DNA of 53,175 nucleotides, taken from NCBI GenBank assembly GCA_016938065.1, contig JAFGVI010000054.1, forward strand, positions 1 through 53,175, in the 5' to 3' direction. This DNA comes from Deltaproteobacteria bacterium. GTDB lineage: Bacteria; Desulfobacterota; Anaeroferrophillalia; Anaeroferrophillales; Tharpellaceae. Below, piece by piece: positions 1 through 8,666 of the stretch. How positions within the stretch are numbered: position 1 is the stretch's first letter; each line of letters begins with the position of its first letter. Below the pieces are notes generated by a model. The model saw only the letters and a program-made list of their open reading frames with translations. It was not told the origin of the DNA and made no database searches. The position numbers were made by a program, and so were the translations under genes.

Positions 1-1
1 A

Positions 2-262
2 GTCTATATTCTGACCAAGGAAGAGGGCGGGCGGCATACGCCGTTCTTCAAAGGATATCGGCCGCAGTTCTATTTTCGGACCACCGACGTTACCGGGACC
101 GTGGAACTGCCTGAAGGGGTCGAGATGGTAATGCCGGGTGATAATATCACGATTGTCGGCGAGCTGATCACCCCGATCGCCATGGAAAAAGAGCTGCGTT
201 TTGCAATTCGTGAAGGCGGGCGTACGGTTGGTGCCGGCGTTGTCAGTGAAATTATCGCCTAA
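2..262 (+). CDS. tuf: Elongation factor Tu, C-terminal part (5' truncated by window edge)
   Basis: The open frame from base 2 to the TAA at 260-262 encodes the last 86 residues of EF-Tu, the GTPase that carries aminoacyl-tRNA to the ribosome. Visible family signatures of domain III are [28 protein letters not shown] and the terminal [15 protein letters not shown]. The GTPase domain and domain II lie outside the window. It is followed by rpmG and tRNA-Trp, a usual arrangement for the tuf copy next to secE-nusG. Identification is secure; whether another tuf copy exists cannot be seen. Confidence 0.97.
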   Translation, partial: VYILTKEEGGRHTPFFKGYRPQFYFRTTDVTGTVELPEGVEMVMPGDNITIVGELITPIAMEKELRFAIREGGRTVGAGVVSEIIA

Positions 263-294
263 GCATTTGCTTTTTAAGAAGTTACTCTTATAGA

Positions 295-345
295 CGAAGC
301 CAGGGAGGGGTCGGTTGTATCCTGCTCTGGCTTCGGTTTATGTAA
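295..345 (+). terminator. Possible terminator after tuf
   Basis: A perfect 9-bp inverted repeat, CGAAGCCAG at 295-303 and CTGGCTTCG at 327-335, lies 32 bases after the tuf stop and is followed by a short T-rich stretch. The 23-base loop is long and the T tract is weak, so it may be a partial terminator or a processing hairpin. Confidence 0.4.
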
Positions 346-369
346 AAAAGATACTTGGCAGAGCATACT

Positions 370-453
370 AACGCGGGCGCTGCCCGCATGTGAGTGCTCC
401 TGACAGCAATTTTCTTGTAGAAAAACAAAGAAATAACCTGTAAGGCACTAAAG
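370..453 (+). repeat. Dispersed intergenic repeat, copy 1 (upstream of rpmG)
   Basis: This stretch begins with a GC hairpin (GCGGGC at 373-378, GCCCGC at 382-387), continues through AGTGCTCCTGACAG, and ends with a conserved tail at 421-452. The tail matches the reverse complement of 17026-17057 at 29 of 32 positions. The whole block also aligns by eye with 1649-1731 upstream of rplK. It lies between the tuf terminator-like hairpin and the rpmG start, so it could be an untranslated leader or a mobile repeat of REP/MITE type. No function is assigned. Confidence 0.6.
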
Positions 454-468
454 GGCTGGTAGAAAGTT

Positions 469-618
469 ATGCGGGATAAAGTGATACTTGCCTGCGGGCA
501 ATGTAAAAGAAGAAATTACACGACCAAAAAAAACAAGAAAAATACCCCTGACAAGCTTGAGTTCAAGAAATATTGCCGTTTCTGTCAGACGCATACTCCT
601 CATAAAGAAACTAAGTAG
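469..618 (+). CDS. rpmG: 50S ribosomal protein L33 (zinc-binding form)
   Basis: This 49-residue protein is L33 of the large ribosomal subunit. Two CxxC pairs, CGQC at residues 9-12 and CRFC near residues 36-39, mark the zinc-ribbon (C+) form. The centre is lysine-rich and contains [14 protein letters not shown]. Length and gene position between tuf and tRNA-Trp/secE are normal for the family. The ATG at 469 has only a weak purine stretch (GGTAGAAAG) before it. No second, zinc-free paralogue is present in the window. Confidence 0.96.
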   Translation: MRDKVILACGQCKRRNYTTKKNKKNTPDKLEFKKYCRFCQTHTPHKETK

Positions 619-670
619 TCAGCAGGTTTAGCTTTTTTTCGGGCTTGGTGAAAAAGTCCGGATGAAATTC

Positions 671-747
671 AGGCCAGTAGCTCTAATGGCTAGAGCACCG
701 GACTCCAAATCCGGGTGTTGGGGGTTCGAATCCCTCCTGGCCTGCCA
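671..747 (+). tRNA. trnW: tRNA-Trp (anticodon CCA)
   Basis: A full cloverleaf can be folded by eye. The acceptor arms are AGGCCAG (671-677) and CTGGCCT (737-743), with a D arm GCTC/GAGC. The anticodon stem is CCGGA/TCCGG around loop CTCCAAA, with anticodon CCA at 705-707. The T loop is TTCGAAT. The discriminator base is G744 and the CCA end is encoded at 745-747. The last A of CCA is also the A of an ATG that opens the secE frame, which matters for choosing the secE start. Confidence 0.97.
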
Positions 748-775
748 TGACAAAAAACTCGTCAACAATTAATTC

Positions 776-791
776 GGGAGCCGAAATTTTG
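776..791 (+). promoter_or_regulatory. Ribosome binding site and TTG start proposed for secE
   Basis: GGGAG at 776-780 stands 8 bases before an in-frame TTG at 789-791. The frame's first ATG (747) begins inside the tRNA-Trp CCA end. It would have no Shine-Dalgarno and would lose its 5' context when the tRNA is processed. Confidence 0.5.
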
Positions 792-995
792 GCAGCAGTT
801 AAAGAAAATATCGCCGAACTGGGTCAATATCTGAGAGATTCAAAAGGCGAGATGAAAAAGGTTACCTGGCCCGGGCGGAAAGCTACGGTCGGTCTTACCT
901 GGGTTGTGCTCGTTACGGTTTTTGTCATCTCCCTCTATCTCGGTGTTGTTGATTTGGGTCTGGCTAAACTCATGAAGATTATCCTTGCGGTTTAG
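789..995 (+). CDS. secE: Preprotein translocase subunit SecE
   Basis: SecE is the small membrane subunit that clamps SecY in the SecYEG protein-export channel. The protein shows the family signature GEMKKVTWPGRKAT on the cytoplasmic side. One transmembrane segment follows (VVLVTVFVISLYLGVVDLGL). This is the single-span form usual outside enterobacteria. I place the start at TTG 789, giving 68 residues, because a GGGAG ribosome site precedes it. The upstream ATG at 747 overlaps the tRNA 3' end, but using it would give 82 residues and cannot be excluded. nusG follows after 74 bases. Confidence 0.93.
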   Translation: MAAVKENIAELGQYLRDSKGEMKKVTWPGRKATVGLTWVVLVTVFVISLYLGVVDLGLAKLMKIILAV

Positions 996-1069
996 CTGCC
1001 CGGATTAGTCCTGATCGTAGCCGAATAATCAAAAATAAAATTGTGATAGCAGGATTGACAGGGTAAGTT

Positions 1070-1612
1070 ATGGCAAAGAAATGGTATGTGATACATGCTT
1101 ACTCAGGATACGAGAATAGAGTAAAACTCACCCTTGAGGAGAGAATCAGGCAATATGGCCTGGAAGATATGTTCGATGAGGTTGTGGTACCCACCGAGCA
1201 GGTTGTCGAGATGGTCAAAGGCAAACGGCGCACCTCGCAAAGAAAATTCTTTCCCGGTTATGTTCTGGTAAAAATGGAGATGACCGAAGAAACCTGGCAT
1301 CTGGTGAAAGGCACCGCCAAGGTAACCGGTTTCGTCGGTGGGGGTGAGCGGGTATCGGCTACACGTTCAATCTCCGAAAGCGAAGCTAACAGTCTGCTCG
1401 ATCGCATTGCTGAAGGTGAAATGCGGCCTCAGCCTAAAGTACTTTTCGAGGTGGGCGAGAACGTCACTGTGCTGGAAGGTCCATTTGCTAATTTTACAGG
1501 CTCGGTCGATGAGATCAACCTCGAAAAAGGCAAGGTTCGGGTGCTGGTGAGTATTTTCGGCAGGCCGACACCGATTGAGATTGATTTGGGCCAGATTGAA
1601 AAAATAAGTTAA
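1070..1612 (+). CDS. nusG: Transcription termination/antitermination factor NusG
   Basis: NusG binds RNA polymerase, suppresses pausing and links it to Rho or the leading ribosome. The 180-residue protein has the N-terminal NGN domain, starting KKWYVIHAYSGYENRVK and containing RKFFPGYVLVKMEM. The C-terminal KOW domain contains VGENVTVLEGPFANFTG. Length is typical and no insertion is seen. It sits in the conserved secE-nusG-rplK order. The start ATG at 1070 is preceded by GGGTAAG. Confidence 0.97.
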   Translation: MAKKWYVIHAYSGYENRVKLTLEERIRQYGLEDMFDEVVVPTEQVVEMVKGKRRTSQRKFFPGYVLVKMEMTEETWHLVKGTAKVTGFVGGGERVSATRSISESEANSLLDRIAEGEMRPQPKVLFEVGENVTVLEGPFANFTGSVDEINLEKGKVRVLVSIFGRPTPIEIDLGQIEKIS

Positions 1613-1648
1613 TCATCAGTTTCAGGCCGCTGGTCATTAATCCTATCT

Positions 1649-1731
1649 GACGCGGGGAGTGCCCGTAAGCCAGTCTCTCAACAGTACGTTTTTCTGTCTT
1701 CAAAGCGAAAATGGCCTGTTAGGTACTGAAG
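1649..1731 (+). repeat. Dispersed intergenic repeat, copy 2 (upstream of rplK)
   Basis: This block aligns by eye along its whole length with 370-453. It has the same CGCGGG..TGCCCG head, an AGT-CTC-ACAG middle, a TTTTCT run and a CCTGTTAGGTACTGAAG tail matching CCTGTAAGGCACTAAAG of copy 1. It lies in the 219-base gap between nusG and rplK, so it would be part of the rplKA leader if transcription reads through. Confidence 0.5.
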
Positions 1732-1745
1732 AAGTCTGCTAGCCA

Positions 1746-1793
1746 GAAATAACCTGTAGGACATTGCTTCATTCTCAGTGTAGCTTACAGGTT
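1746..1793 (+). promoter_or_regulatory. Inverted repeat in the rplK leader
   Basis: AACCTGTA at 1751-1758 pairs with TACAGGTT at 1786-1793 across a 27-base loop. The left arm, GAAATAACCTGTA at 1746-1758, is identical to 430-442 in the rpmG-upstream repeat. It lies 38 bases before the rplK start and may be a leader structure; binding by L1 is only a possibility. Confidence 0.35.
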
Positions 1794-1831
1794 TAGAGAT
1801 AATATTTGCAGAGAGTGCAGGAGAAATAAGC

Positions 1832-2254
1832 ATGGCGAAAAAAATCGTAGGTCAGATCAAACTTCAGATCCCGGCCGGTAAAGCTAATCCCTCACCGCCG
1901 GTTGGTCCGGCATTAGGTCAGCATGGGGTTAACATCATGGAGTTCTGTAAGGCCTTCAATGCCAAAACGGATGGCCAGGATAACATGATTACACCTGTGG
2001 TTATCACGGTTTATGCGGATCGCAGCTTCAGTTTTATTACAAAAACGCCGCCGGCCGCAGTTCTGTTAAAGAAGGCAGCCAATATCAGCAAGGGCTCGGG
2101 TGTGCCGAACAAGAATAAAGTTGCAACTGTCAGCAAGGCTAAGATCAAAGAGATTGCAGAGCTGAAAATGGTTGACCTTAACGCTAATGATATTGATGCC
2201 GCCTGTCTGATTATTAGCGGGACAGCTCGTAGCATGGGCATCGTAGTCGAATAA
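1832..2254 (+). CDS. rplK: 50S ribosomal protein L11
   Basis: L11 forms the GTPase-associated centre of the large subunit with 23S rRNA and the L10-L12 stalk. The 140-residue protein is full length. The N-terminal domain contains [20 protein letters not shown] and [14 protein letters not shown]. The C-terminal RNA-binding domain contains [12 protein letters not shown] and [11 protein letters not shown]. It is followed by rplA 17 bases later, the usual two-gene unit that L1 represses in E. coli. A GCAGGAG ribosome site precedes the ATG. Confidence 0.98.
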   Translation: MAKKIVGQIKLQIPAGKANPSPPVGPALGQHGVNIMEFCKAFNAKTDGQDNMITPVVITVYADRSFSFITKTPPAAVLLKKAANISKGSGVPNKNKVATVSKAKIKEIAELKMVDLNANDIDAACLIISGTARSMGIVVE

Positions 2255-2271
2255 GTAATTGTGAGGGCATA

Positions 2272-2961
2272 ATGTCTAAAAGTGGAAAAATTTATCTCGC
2301 CGATCGGGCCAAAGTTGACTCGACTAAGAAATATACTCTGGCCGAAGCTATTGAATTGATGAAATCGATGGCCTTGAGAAAGTTTGACGAGAGTGTTGAT
2401 GTAGCGGTGCGACTCGGTGTCGATCCTCGACATGCAGATCAGATGGTTCGAGGCGCAGTGGTACTGCCGCATGGAACCGGCAAAAGTGCTCGGGTAATCG
2501 TTTTTGCCAAGGGCGAGAAAGAGATTGAGGCGCGCGATGCCGGAGCTGATTTTGTCGGCGGTGACGACCTTGCCAAAAAGATTACTGAAGGCTGGCTCGA
2601 TTTTGACAAAGCCGTTGCAACCCCGGATATGATGGGCGTTGTCGGTAAGCTGGGTCGGGTTCTGGGTCCCCGCGGTCTGATGCCTAACCCTAAGCTGGGA
2701 ACGGTAACTTTTGATATAGCTCGTGCCGTACAGGACATCAAGGCGGGTAAAATCGATTTCCGGGTGGAAAAGGCCGGTATCATTCATGCTCCGGTTGGCC
2801 GAGTCTCATTCACCGGTCAATCCATTATGGAAAATATTGCCGCTTTGATCGAAACCCTGGTGCGGATGAAGCCGGCATCGAGTAAGGGCAATTATCTCAG
2901 GGGTTTTACGCTCTCCTCGACCATGGGCCCCGGCATCAGGGTTGATCTCAGCAGTTTGTAG
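2272..2961 (+). CDS. rplA: 50S ribosomal protein L1
   Basis: L1 is the stalk protein at the E site and, in many bacteria, the translational repressor of its own operon. The 229-residue product is standard length. Recognisable segments are [51 protein letters not shown] and the C-terminal [13 protein letters not shown]. Spacing after rplK (17 bases, GTGAGG ribosome site) implies co-translation. A 331-base gap with the L10 leader follows. Confidence 0.98.
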   Translation: MSKSGKIYLADRAKVDSTKKYTLAEAIELMKSMALRKFDESVDVAVRLGVDPRHADQMVRGAVVLPHGTGKSARVIVFAKGEKEIEARDAGADFVGGDDLAKKITEGWLDFDKAVATPDMMGVVGKLGRVLGPRGLMPNPKLGTVTFDIARAVQDIKAGKIDFRVEKAGIIHAPVGRVSFTGQSIMENIAALIETLVRMKPASSKGNYLRGFTLSSTMGPGIRVDLSSL

Positions 2962-3105
2962 CAGCATGAAATAGTGGTTGCGGTCAGGAGAAATAATAAT
3001 TCGTATCTGGCGGCAACTGTTAAATGATCATATTGGAAGCAGATCAAAGTTTCAGGTTTCAGCCATATTTCAGCAATGTAGTCTGTCAGGCTGATAATCT
3101 GTTGT

Positions 3106-3135
3106 TTGAAAAACTTTCATTCATTAGGATATATG
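3106..3135 (+). promoter_or_regulatory. Candidate sigma-70 promoter for rplJL-rpoBC
   Basis: TTGAAA at 3106-3111 and TATATG at 3130-3135 are separated by 18 bases. They lie just before the L10-type leader, where a separate rplJ promoter is expected. This is a by-eye match only. Confidence 0.35.
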
Positions 3136-3260
3136 AGCTGTAGACCGTGGGTGGTCTTTGGTACTCTTGTGAGTTCCTGAGGGTGTAAACCCCACCGAGG
3201 CGATCAGACCTGCCGGAACAAACCGGTGGTTCGATAATAGTAGTAGCTCATTTGCCTTTT
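3135..3260 (+). ncRNA. L10-type ribosomal protein leader (autoregulatory mRNA structure)
   Basis: The 331-base gap between rplA and rplJ contains the hallmarks of the bacterial L10 leader. These are GCTGTAGACCGTGGGTGG near 3135-3152, a variable arm, and CCCCACCGAGGCG near 3188-3200. The last two pair across the arm (GGGTGG with CCACC) and form the L10-L12 binding region. In E. coli the equivalent leader lets L10(L12) repress translation of rplJ. The boundaries are approximate. Nothing else recognisable is in the rest of the gap apart from the candidate promoter. Confidence 0.75.
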
Positions 3261-3275
3261 GATCAAACATTAGAC

Positions 3276-3295
3276 TAAGGAGGTGACTGAAGGTG
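3276..3295 (+). promoter_or_regulatory. Extended Shine-Dalgarno deciding the GTG start of rplJ
   Basis: TAAGGAGGTGA at 3276-3286 is an 11-base match to the anti-Shine-Dalgarno sequence, placed before GTG 3293. It is the strongest ribosome site seen in the window and fits a site that L10 must be able to shut off. Confidence 0.7.
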
Positions 3296-3817
3296 AATAG
3301 AGCGGAGAAGCAGATCCAGATCGATGGATTGACAGCGAAATTCAATGATGCAGAAGCTGCTTTTCTGACCGATTATCGCGGACTGAATGTCGAAAAGATT
3401 ACTGCTTTAAGAGGCCGTTTACGCGAGAAAGATACTGAACTTCGGGTTGTCAAAAACACCTTGGCGCGCATTGCCGCCAAGGCGAGCGGCAACGAAGCTT
3501 TGATCGATTATCTCAAAGGGCCCAGTGCCCTGGCTCTGGTATATGGAGATCCGGCGGCCGCAGCAAAAGTTTTGGTCGACTATGCTAAGGGAGAAAGCAA
3601 CCTTGAAGTAATGGGAGGCGTTCTCTCTGGGGCCTATATCAACGCCGATGCCGTAAAAAGGTTGGCTGACCTGCCGAGTAAAGATGTAATGCGGGCAACC
3701 CTGCTTGGTGCGATGAATGCGGTACCGGGTGGTTTTGTCAATGTTCTGGGCGGCGTCCTACGTTCGGCAGTCCTGGTTTTAAACGCGATAAAAGAGCAGA
3801 AAGAACAGCTCCAGTAA
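3293..3817 (+). CDS. rplJ: 50S ribosomal protein L10
   Basis: L10 anchors the L7/L12 dimers to the ribosomal stalk and, as the L10-L12 complex, commonly represses its own mRNA. The 174-residue protein begins at a GTG. It shows the family features AFLTDYRGLNVEKITALRG, LRVVKNTLARIAAK and a C-terminal helix (SAVLVLNAIKEQKEQLQ) that binds L12. The long AAGGAGGTGA ribosome site and the structured leader upstream support this start. rplL follows after 84 bases. Confidence 0.97.
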   Translation: MNRAEKQIQIDGLTAKFNDAEAAFLTDYRGLNVEKITALRGRLREKDTELRVVKNTLARIAAKASGNEALIDYLKGPSALALVYGDPAAAAKVLVDYAKGESNLEVMGGVLSGAYINADAVKRLADLPSKDVMRATLLGAMNAVPGGFVNVLGGVLRSAVLVLNAIKEQKEQLQ

Positions 3818-3901
3818 GTTTAAGATTTTTCTGTTTAATCTCAGAGAATAATTATCGAACGGTTTTAAGTGTCTGATTAATATCATTAAGGAGTGTCAGT
3901 T

Positions 3902-4282
3902 ATGTCAATTACAAAAGAAGATGTAATCAAGTTTATCGAAAATATGACGGTTCTTGAACTGTCTGAAATGGTTAAAGAGCTCGAAGAGAAATTCGGTGTT
4001 TCAGCTTCCGCCCCGATGGCTATGGCTATGCCGGTCGGCGGTGGCGAGGTTGCTGCCGTGGCTGAGGAGCAGACTGAGTTCGATGTTGTTCTGGTCTCTT
4101 TCGGCGATAAGAAAATCCAGGTCATTAAGGCCGTACGTGAAATCACCGGACTTGGTCTGAAAGAAGCCAAGGCTGAGGTTGAAGCCGCACCCAAGGCCAT
4201 CAAAGAGGGCGTGAGCAAAGACGAGGCCGCTGAGCTGGTGAAAAAACTCGAAGAAGCCGGAGCCGTTGCCGAGGTCAAGTAA
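3902..4282 (+). CDS. rplL: 50S ribosomal protein L7/L12
   Basis: L7/L12 is the multicopy acidic stalk protein that recruits translational GTPases. The 126-residue product has an N-terminal dimerisation helix region ([20 protein letters not shown]). An Ala/Gly-rich hinge ([20 protein letters not shown]) follows. The C-terminal domain has [20 protein letters not shown] and [15 protein letters not shown] chose ATG 3902, which AAGGAG (3888-3893) precedes at 8 bases, over an in-frame GTG at 3893 that overlaps that site. Confidence 0.98.
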   Translation: MSITKEDVIKFIENMTVLELSEMVKELEEKFGVSASAPMAMAMPVGGGEVAAVAEEQTEFDVVLVSFGDKKIQVIKAVREITGLGLKEAKAEVEAAPKAIKEGVSKDEAAELVKKLEEAGAVAEVK

Positions 4283-4325
4283 ACTGGTTTAACAAAGTTT
4301 ACTCGTTTGTAACTGCCGTTTATAG

Positions 4326-4375
4326 CGTAAGGGATAGGGTTTTTGACCTTATCCCTTACGTTGTTTTTTGTTCTC
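4326..4375 (+). terminator. Attenuator/terminator hairpin between rplL and rpoB
   Basis: CGTAAGGGATAGGGT (4326-4340) pairs with ACCTTATCCCTTACG (4346-4360) through 15 pairs including one G-T, around a 5-base loop. TTGTTTTTTGTTC follows. This looks like a strong intrinsic terminator. Since rpoB has no obvious promoter of its own in the gap, it more likely sets the ratio of L12 to RNA polymerase by partial termination, as at the E. coli rplL-rpoB junction. Confidence 0.85.
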
Positions 4376-4487
4376 TCAACTTTTGTCTGGGAGAACTGGC
4401 GGGTTTTAAAGCCAAGCCGCCACTCTATCCCACCTCTTGCAAATTGTTCATCAAAAGCTAACTCTGATAAAATGAGGTTAAAGTTCT

Positions 4488-7400
4488 ATGGTAGTCCGGA
4501 ATAACCGTAACCTGCCTCGTCTGCGCTGTAACTTTGCGACCATCAAAGAGGTCGTTGAAGTTCCTTTTCTGCTTGATCTTCAACTCGACTCTTTTAAACG
4601 CTTTCTGCAGGACGATGTTCCACCTGACGATCGGGAGGATATCGGGATCCAGGGGGTTTTCAAGAGCGTTTTTCCGATTAAAGATTTCTACGGGACATCT
4701 TCGATCGAATATGTCAGCTACAGTTTCGGCACACCGCGCTATGATGATCGCGAATGTATGCTTAAGGGAATAACCTATGCGGTTCCCATAAGGGTGCGGA
4801 TCCGTCTGATTATCTGGGATATCGAAGAGGGCAGCGATCAGCGTTCCATTCGCGATATCAAGGAGCAGGAGGTCTATTTCGGCGAAATCCCGTTGATGAC
4901 GGAAAGAGGGACTTTTATCATCAACGGCACTGAAAGGGTTATTGTCAGCCAGCTGCACCGTTCTCCCGGGGTCTTTTTCGCTCAGGAGAAATCGAAAAGT
5001 TCGGTCAGCGGACTCTCCCTGTACAGTGCCCGGGTGATTCCTTATCGGGGCTCCTGGATAGATTTTGAGTTTGACAATAAAGATCTTATTCATGTGCGCA
5101 TCGACCGGCGGCGTAAATTACCGGCTACCGTTCTGCTGCGCGCTCTGGGTTATTCCACCGAAGAGTTGTTGAATCTTTTTTATGACAGTGTTGTGGTCAA
5201 GGCCATTGGCGAAGGTAAGTTTGTTCGGGTTATCGATTACGATAATACTGATCTGGTTGCCAGCTTCAAGGCCCGTGAGGATATTGTCGATGCGGCAAGT
5301 GGTGAGGTGCTGCTGGTTAAAGGCCGGAAAATCAGTAAAACCGCCCTGCGCCGGATGAAGGTCGCCGGACTTGAAACCTTGCCGATTATGGATGACGAAC
5401 TGGTTAATTCCTATGTTTCACACGATGTCGTCGATCCGCGAACTGGTGAAGTGCTGCTGGAGTGCAACGAAGAGATTACAGCAGACAAGCTTGAGGCCTT
5501 GCAGGAGAGTGGTGTCGAGCAATTTGAAATTCTCTATATCGATAATGTCAACGTCGGTTCTTATCTGCGTGATACTTTGCTCGTCGACAAGATCGTTCTC
5601 AGTGATGAAGAGCGCGAGATTGTCGCCCGGGGTGAGCGTACGGAAAAGGAACTTGAGGTTGATAAGGCCAAGCTTGAGATCTATCGCCGGTTACGTCCTG
5701 GAGAGCCGCCGACGATTGAGATTGCTGATGCCCTTTTTCAGAATATCTTCTTTAATCCGGAGCGTTACGATCTTTCCCGGGTGGGACGGCTCAAAATCAA
5801 TCATAAACTCGGAACCGATCAGCCTTTGGATTGTAAAACCCTGACGGCCGAGGACATTCTGGCGATTGTTCGTTATCTGATCTCACTGCGGACCGATAAG
5901 GGAGTGGTTGATGATATTGATAACCTTGGCAACCGTCGGGTGCGGACCGTCGGCGAGCTTATCGAGAATCAGTATCGCATCGGCCTGGTGCGCATGGAGA
6001 AATCGATTCGCGAGCGGATGAGTCTGCAGGAGATCGATACGGCAATGCCGCATGATCTGATAAATTCGAAACCGGTCAGTGCCGCGATTAAAGAATTTTT
6101 CGGCAGCAGTCAGCTCTCACAGTTCATGGATCAGACCAACCCGCTTTCAGAAATCACCCATAAGCGTCGTTTGAGTGCTCTTGGACCAGGTGGTCTGACG
6201 CGGGAGCGGGCCGGTTTTGAGGTACGTGACGTTCATCTGACCCACTATGGCCGTCTCTGTCCCATTGAAACCCCGGAAGGGCCGAATATTGGTCTGATAG
6301 CCTCCCTCGCCTGTTATGCCAAGGTCAACGAGTTCGGTTTTATTGAAACTCCGTATCGGATTGTCAAGGATGGGGTGGTAAGTGACGAAGTGCGCTATCT
6401 CTATGCCATGGATGAGGATGACAAGATTATCGCACAGGCCAGCGCCCCGCTCAATCCCGACGGAAGTTTCGCCAATGAACTCGTGACCTGTCGCAAGGCC
6501 GGCGAATACAGTATTGAACGTCGTGATATCATCGATTATATGGATGTCTCGCCGCGACAGCTGGTGAGTGTCGCGGCCTCCCTGATTCCTTTTCTTGAGC
6601 ATGATGATGCTAACCGAGCCCTGATGGGTTCCAACATGCAGCGCCAGGCGGTGCCGCTGCTGCGGACTGAGGCGCCGATGGTCGGTACCGGCATGGAAGG
6701 CCGGGTCGCGCTCGATTCCGGAATTGCCGTGGTCGCCAGAAGAAGCGGTTTTGTCGAGTATGTTGATTCCGCTAAGATTATCGTGCGCCACGAAGCGGAA
6801 AACAGTGACGATAAATTTGCTATCGACAGTTATCCGCTGGCAAAATTCATGCGTTCCAACCAGAATACCTGTTTTAATCATATTCCCCTGGTCAAAAGCG
6901 GTACCTTTGTTGAAGCGGGTGAAATCCTCGCCGACGGTCCGTCGATGGATCATGGTGAACTGGCTCTGGGCCATAATGTCAAGGTCGCCTTTATGCCCTG
7001 GGGCGGTTACAATTTTGAAGATTCGATTCTGATTAATGAACGACTGATTAAAAATGATAAATTCACCTCGATCCATATCGAAGTGTTTGATGTGGTCGCC
7101 CGGGACACGAAACTGGGACCGGAGGAGATTACCCGCGACATTCCCAATGTCGGGGACGAGGGTCTGGCCCATCTTGATCAGGACGGAATTGTGCATATCG
7201 GGGCGCATGTCTGCCCCGGCGATATTCTTGTGGGTAAAATTACACCGAAAGGTGAAACCCAGCTCTCTCCGGAAGAGAAGCTTCTTCGGGCGATTTTCGG
7301 TGAAAAAGCCGGCGAAGTCAGGGATACTTCACTCAGGGTTCCGCCGGGAGTCAATGGCGTAGTCATCAGCACCAAAACCTTCGCCCGCAAAGGTTACGGC

Positions 7401-8666
7401 GGCGAAGGCGGAGCCGACGAACGGGAACGGGATATCAAACAGGTTAAGCGTGAGGCCGAAGAAGAGCTCTATTTTATCCGGCGCAGTGTTACCGCCAAGG
7501 TGCGGGCTCTGTTGCAGGGGCAGATTCTTGAAACCGATCTCAAAGGCGGTAAGGGGAGCGTTACCCTGAAGGCCGGTAAAACCCTGGGCAGTGAAGAGGT
7601 TGCCCGAATAACTCTGAAAATGTGTGCAAACCTGGTTCTGCGCGATGCGGTCGCGATTGAGGAGCAGGTCGCTGATCTTATTGCCTATATGGAGAGTGAA
7701 GAGCAGCGGGTTGATGCCGCGGTCGTCGAGCGCATCGATACCCTGCGTCGGGGTGATGAGTTGCAGCCGGGTGTCAATCAGATGGTGAAAATTTATATCG
7801 CCATCAAGCGCAAACTGTCGGTTGGGGATAAAATGTCCGGTCGCCATGGTAATAAAGGGGTTCTTTCCCGTATTGTTCCGGAAGAGGATATGCCCTATCT
7901 GGCCGACGGTTCGACCGTCGATATCGTGCTTAACCCCCTGGGGGTTCCGTCACGGATGAACGTGGGTCAGGTGCTGGAGACCCATCTCGGCTGGGCGGCT
8001 CAGAGTCTGGGCCGCCAGATCGAAGAGATGATCGAGCAGGAGTACGGGCCCGAACCTTTGCGGGCCAAGCTTAATGATGTTTTCAAGTATGATCAGCGTT
8101 CGCTGGATTGGCTGGCGGCGGCCTCGGACACGGAAGTTCGCGAGCAGGCGGGTAAACTGTCGGCTTATGTGCCGATGGCGACTCCGGTTTTTGACGGCGT
8201 GGGTGAAGAGCGCATCAAGGAATGTCTGGAGAGTGCCGGCCTGCCGCGCAGCGGTCAGGTTATTCTGCATGACGGTCGTACCGGAGAGCCTTTCGAACGT
8301 CCGGTTACCGTGGGTTACATGTATATTCTTAAACTTCATCACCTGGTCGACGACAAGATGCACGCCCGTTCCATCGGGCCCTACTCCCTGGTTACGCAGC
8401 AGCCGCTTGGCGGTAAGGCTCAGTTTGGGGGACAGCGTCTCGGGGAGATGGAGGTCTGGGCGCTGGAAGCTTATGGCGCCGCCTACACCCTGCAGGAATT
8501 TCTGACGGTTAAATCAGATGATGTGGCGGGTCGTACCCGCATGTATGAAGCAATTGTCAAAGGAAAGCAGACCCTGGAGTCGGGCTTGCCGGAATCCTTT
8601 AATGTCTTGATCAAGGAACTCCAGAGTCTCTGTCTGGATGTCGAGCTGGCTGAGGAGAAGTCATGA
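4488..8666 (+). CDS. rpoB: DNA-directed RNA polymerase subunit beta
   Basis: This is the beta subunit of RNA polymerase, 1392 residues, full length for proteobacteria. The rifampicin-pocket segment reads [20 protein letters not shown] followed by [17 protein letters not shown], so the residues usually altered in resistant strains are wild type. Other signatures are [40 protein letters not shown] and, at the C-terminus, [29 protein letters not shown] 4488 has a weak TGAGGT ribosome site. The stop overlaps the rpoC start (ATGA), implying coupled translation. Confidence 0.99.
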   Translation: MVVRNNRNLPRLRCNFATIKEVVEVPFLLDLQLDSFKRFLQDDVPPDDREDIGIQGVFKSVFPIKDFYGTSSIEYVSYSFGTPRYDDRECMLKGITYAVPIRVRIRLIIWDIEEGSDQRSIRDIKEQEVYFGEIPLMTERGTFIINGTERVIVSQLHRSPGVFFAQEKSKSSVSGLSLYSARVIPYRGSWIDFEFDNKDLIHVRIDRRRKLPATVLLRALGYSTEELLNLFYDSVVVKAIGEGKFVRVIDYDNTDLVASFKAREDIVDAASGEVLLVKGRKISKTALRRMKVAGLETLPIMDDELVNSYVSHDVVDPRTGEVLLECNEEITADKLEALQESGVEQFEILYIDNVNVGSYLRDTLLVDKIVLSDEEREIVARGERTEKELEVDKAKLEIYRRLRPGEPPTIEIADALFQNIFFNPERYDLSRVGRLKINHKLGTDQPLDCKTLTAEDILAIVRYLISLRTDKGVVDDIDNLGNRRVRTVGELIENQYRIGLVRMEKSIRERMSLQEIDTAMPHDLINSKPVSAAIKEFFGSSQLSQFMDQTNPLSEITHKRRLSALGPGGLTRERAGFEVRDVHLTHYGRLCPIETPEGPNIGLIASLACYAKVNEFGFIETPYRIVKDGVVSDEVRYLYAMDEDDKIIAQASAPLNPDGSFANELVTCRKAGEYSIERRDIIDYMDVSPRQLVSVAASLIPFLEHDDANRALMGSNMQRQAVPLLRTEAPMVGTGMEGRVALDSGIAVVARRSGFVEYVDSAKIIVRHEAENSDDKFAIDSYPLAKFMRSNQNTCFNHIPLVKSGTFVEAGEILADGPSMDHGELALGHNVKVAFMPWGGYNFEDSILINERLIKNDKFTSIHIEVFDVVARDTKLGPEEITRDIPNVGDEGLAHLDQDGIVHIGAHVCPGDILVGKITPKGETQLSPEEKLLRAIFGEKAGEVRDTSLRVPPGVNGVVISTKTFARKGYGGEGGADERERDIKQVKREAEEELYFIRRSVTAKVRALLQGQILETDLKGGKGSVTLKAGKTLGSEEVARITLKMCANLVLRDAVAIEEQVADLIAYMESEEQRVDAAVVERIDTLRRGDELQPGVNQMVKIYIAIKRKLSVGDKMSGRHGNKGVLSRIVPEEDMPYLADGSTVDIVLNPLGVPSRMNVGQVLETHLGWAAQSLGRQIEEMIEQEYGPEPLRAKLNDVFKYDQRSLDWLAAASDTEVREQAGKLSAYVPMATPVFDGVGEERIKECLESAGLPRSGQVILHDGRTGEPFERPVTVGYMYILKLHHLVDDKMHARSIGPYSLVTQQPLGGKAQFGGQRLGEMEVWALEAYGAAYTLQEFLTVKSDDVAGRTRMYEAIVKGKQTLESGLPESFNVLIKELQSLCLDVELAEEKS

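Noticed and set aside
353-385. Sigma-54 promoter (TTGGCAG) before rpmG
   Set aside because: The GC element at the -12 position is not at the required distance from the GG.
6147-7208. 353-codon minus-strand open frame inside rpoB
   Set aside because: It lies wholly opposite highly conserved rpoB codons and shows no recognisable motif or ribosome site.
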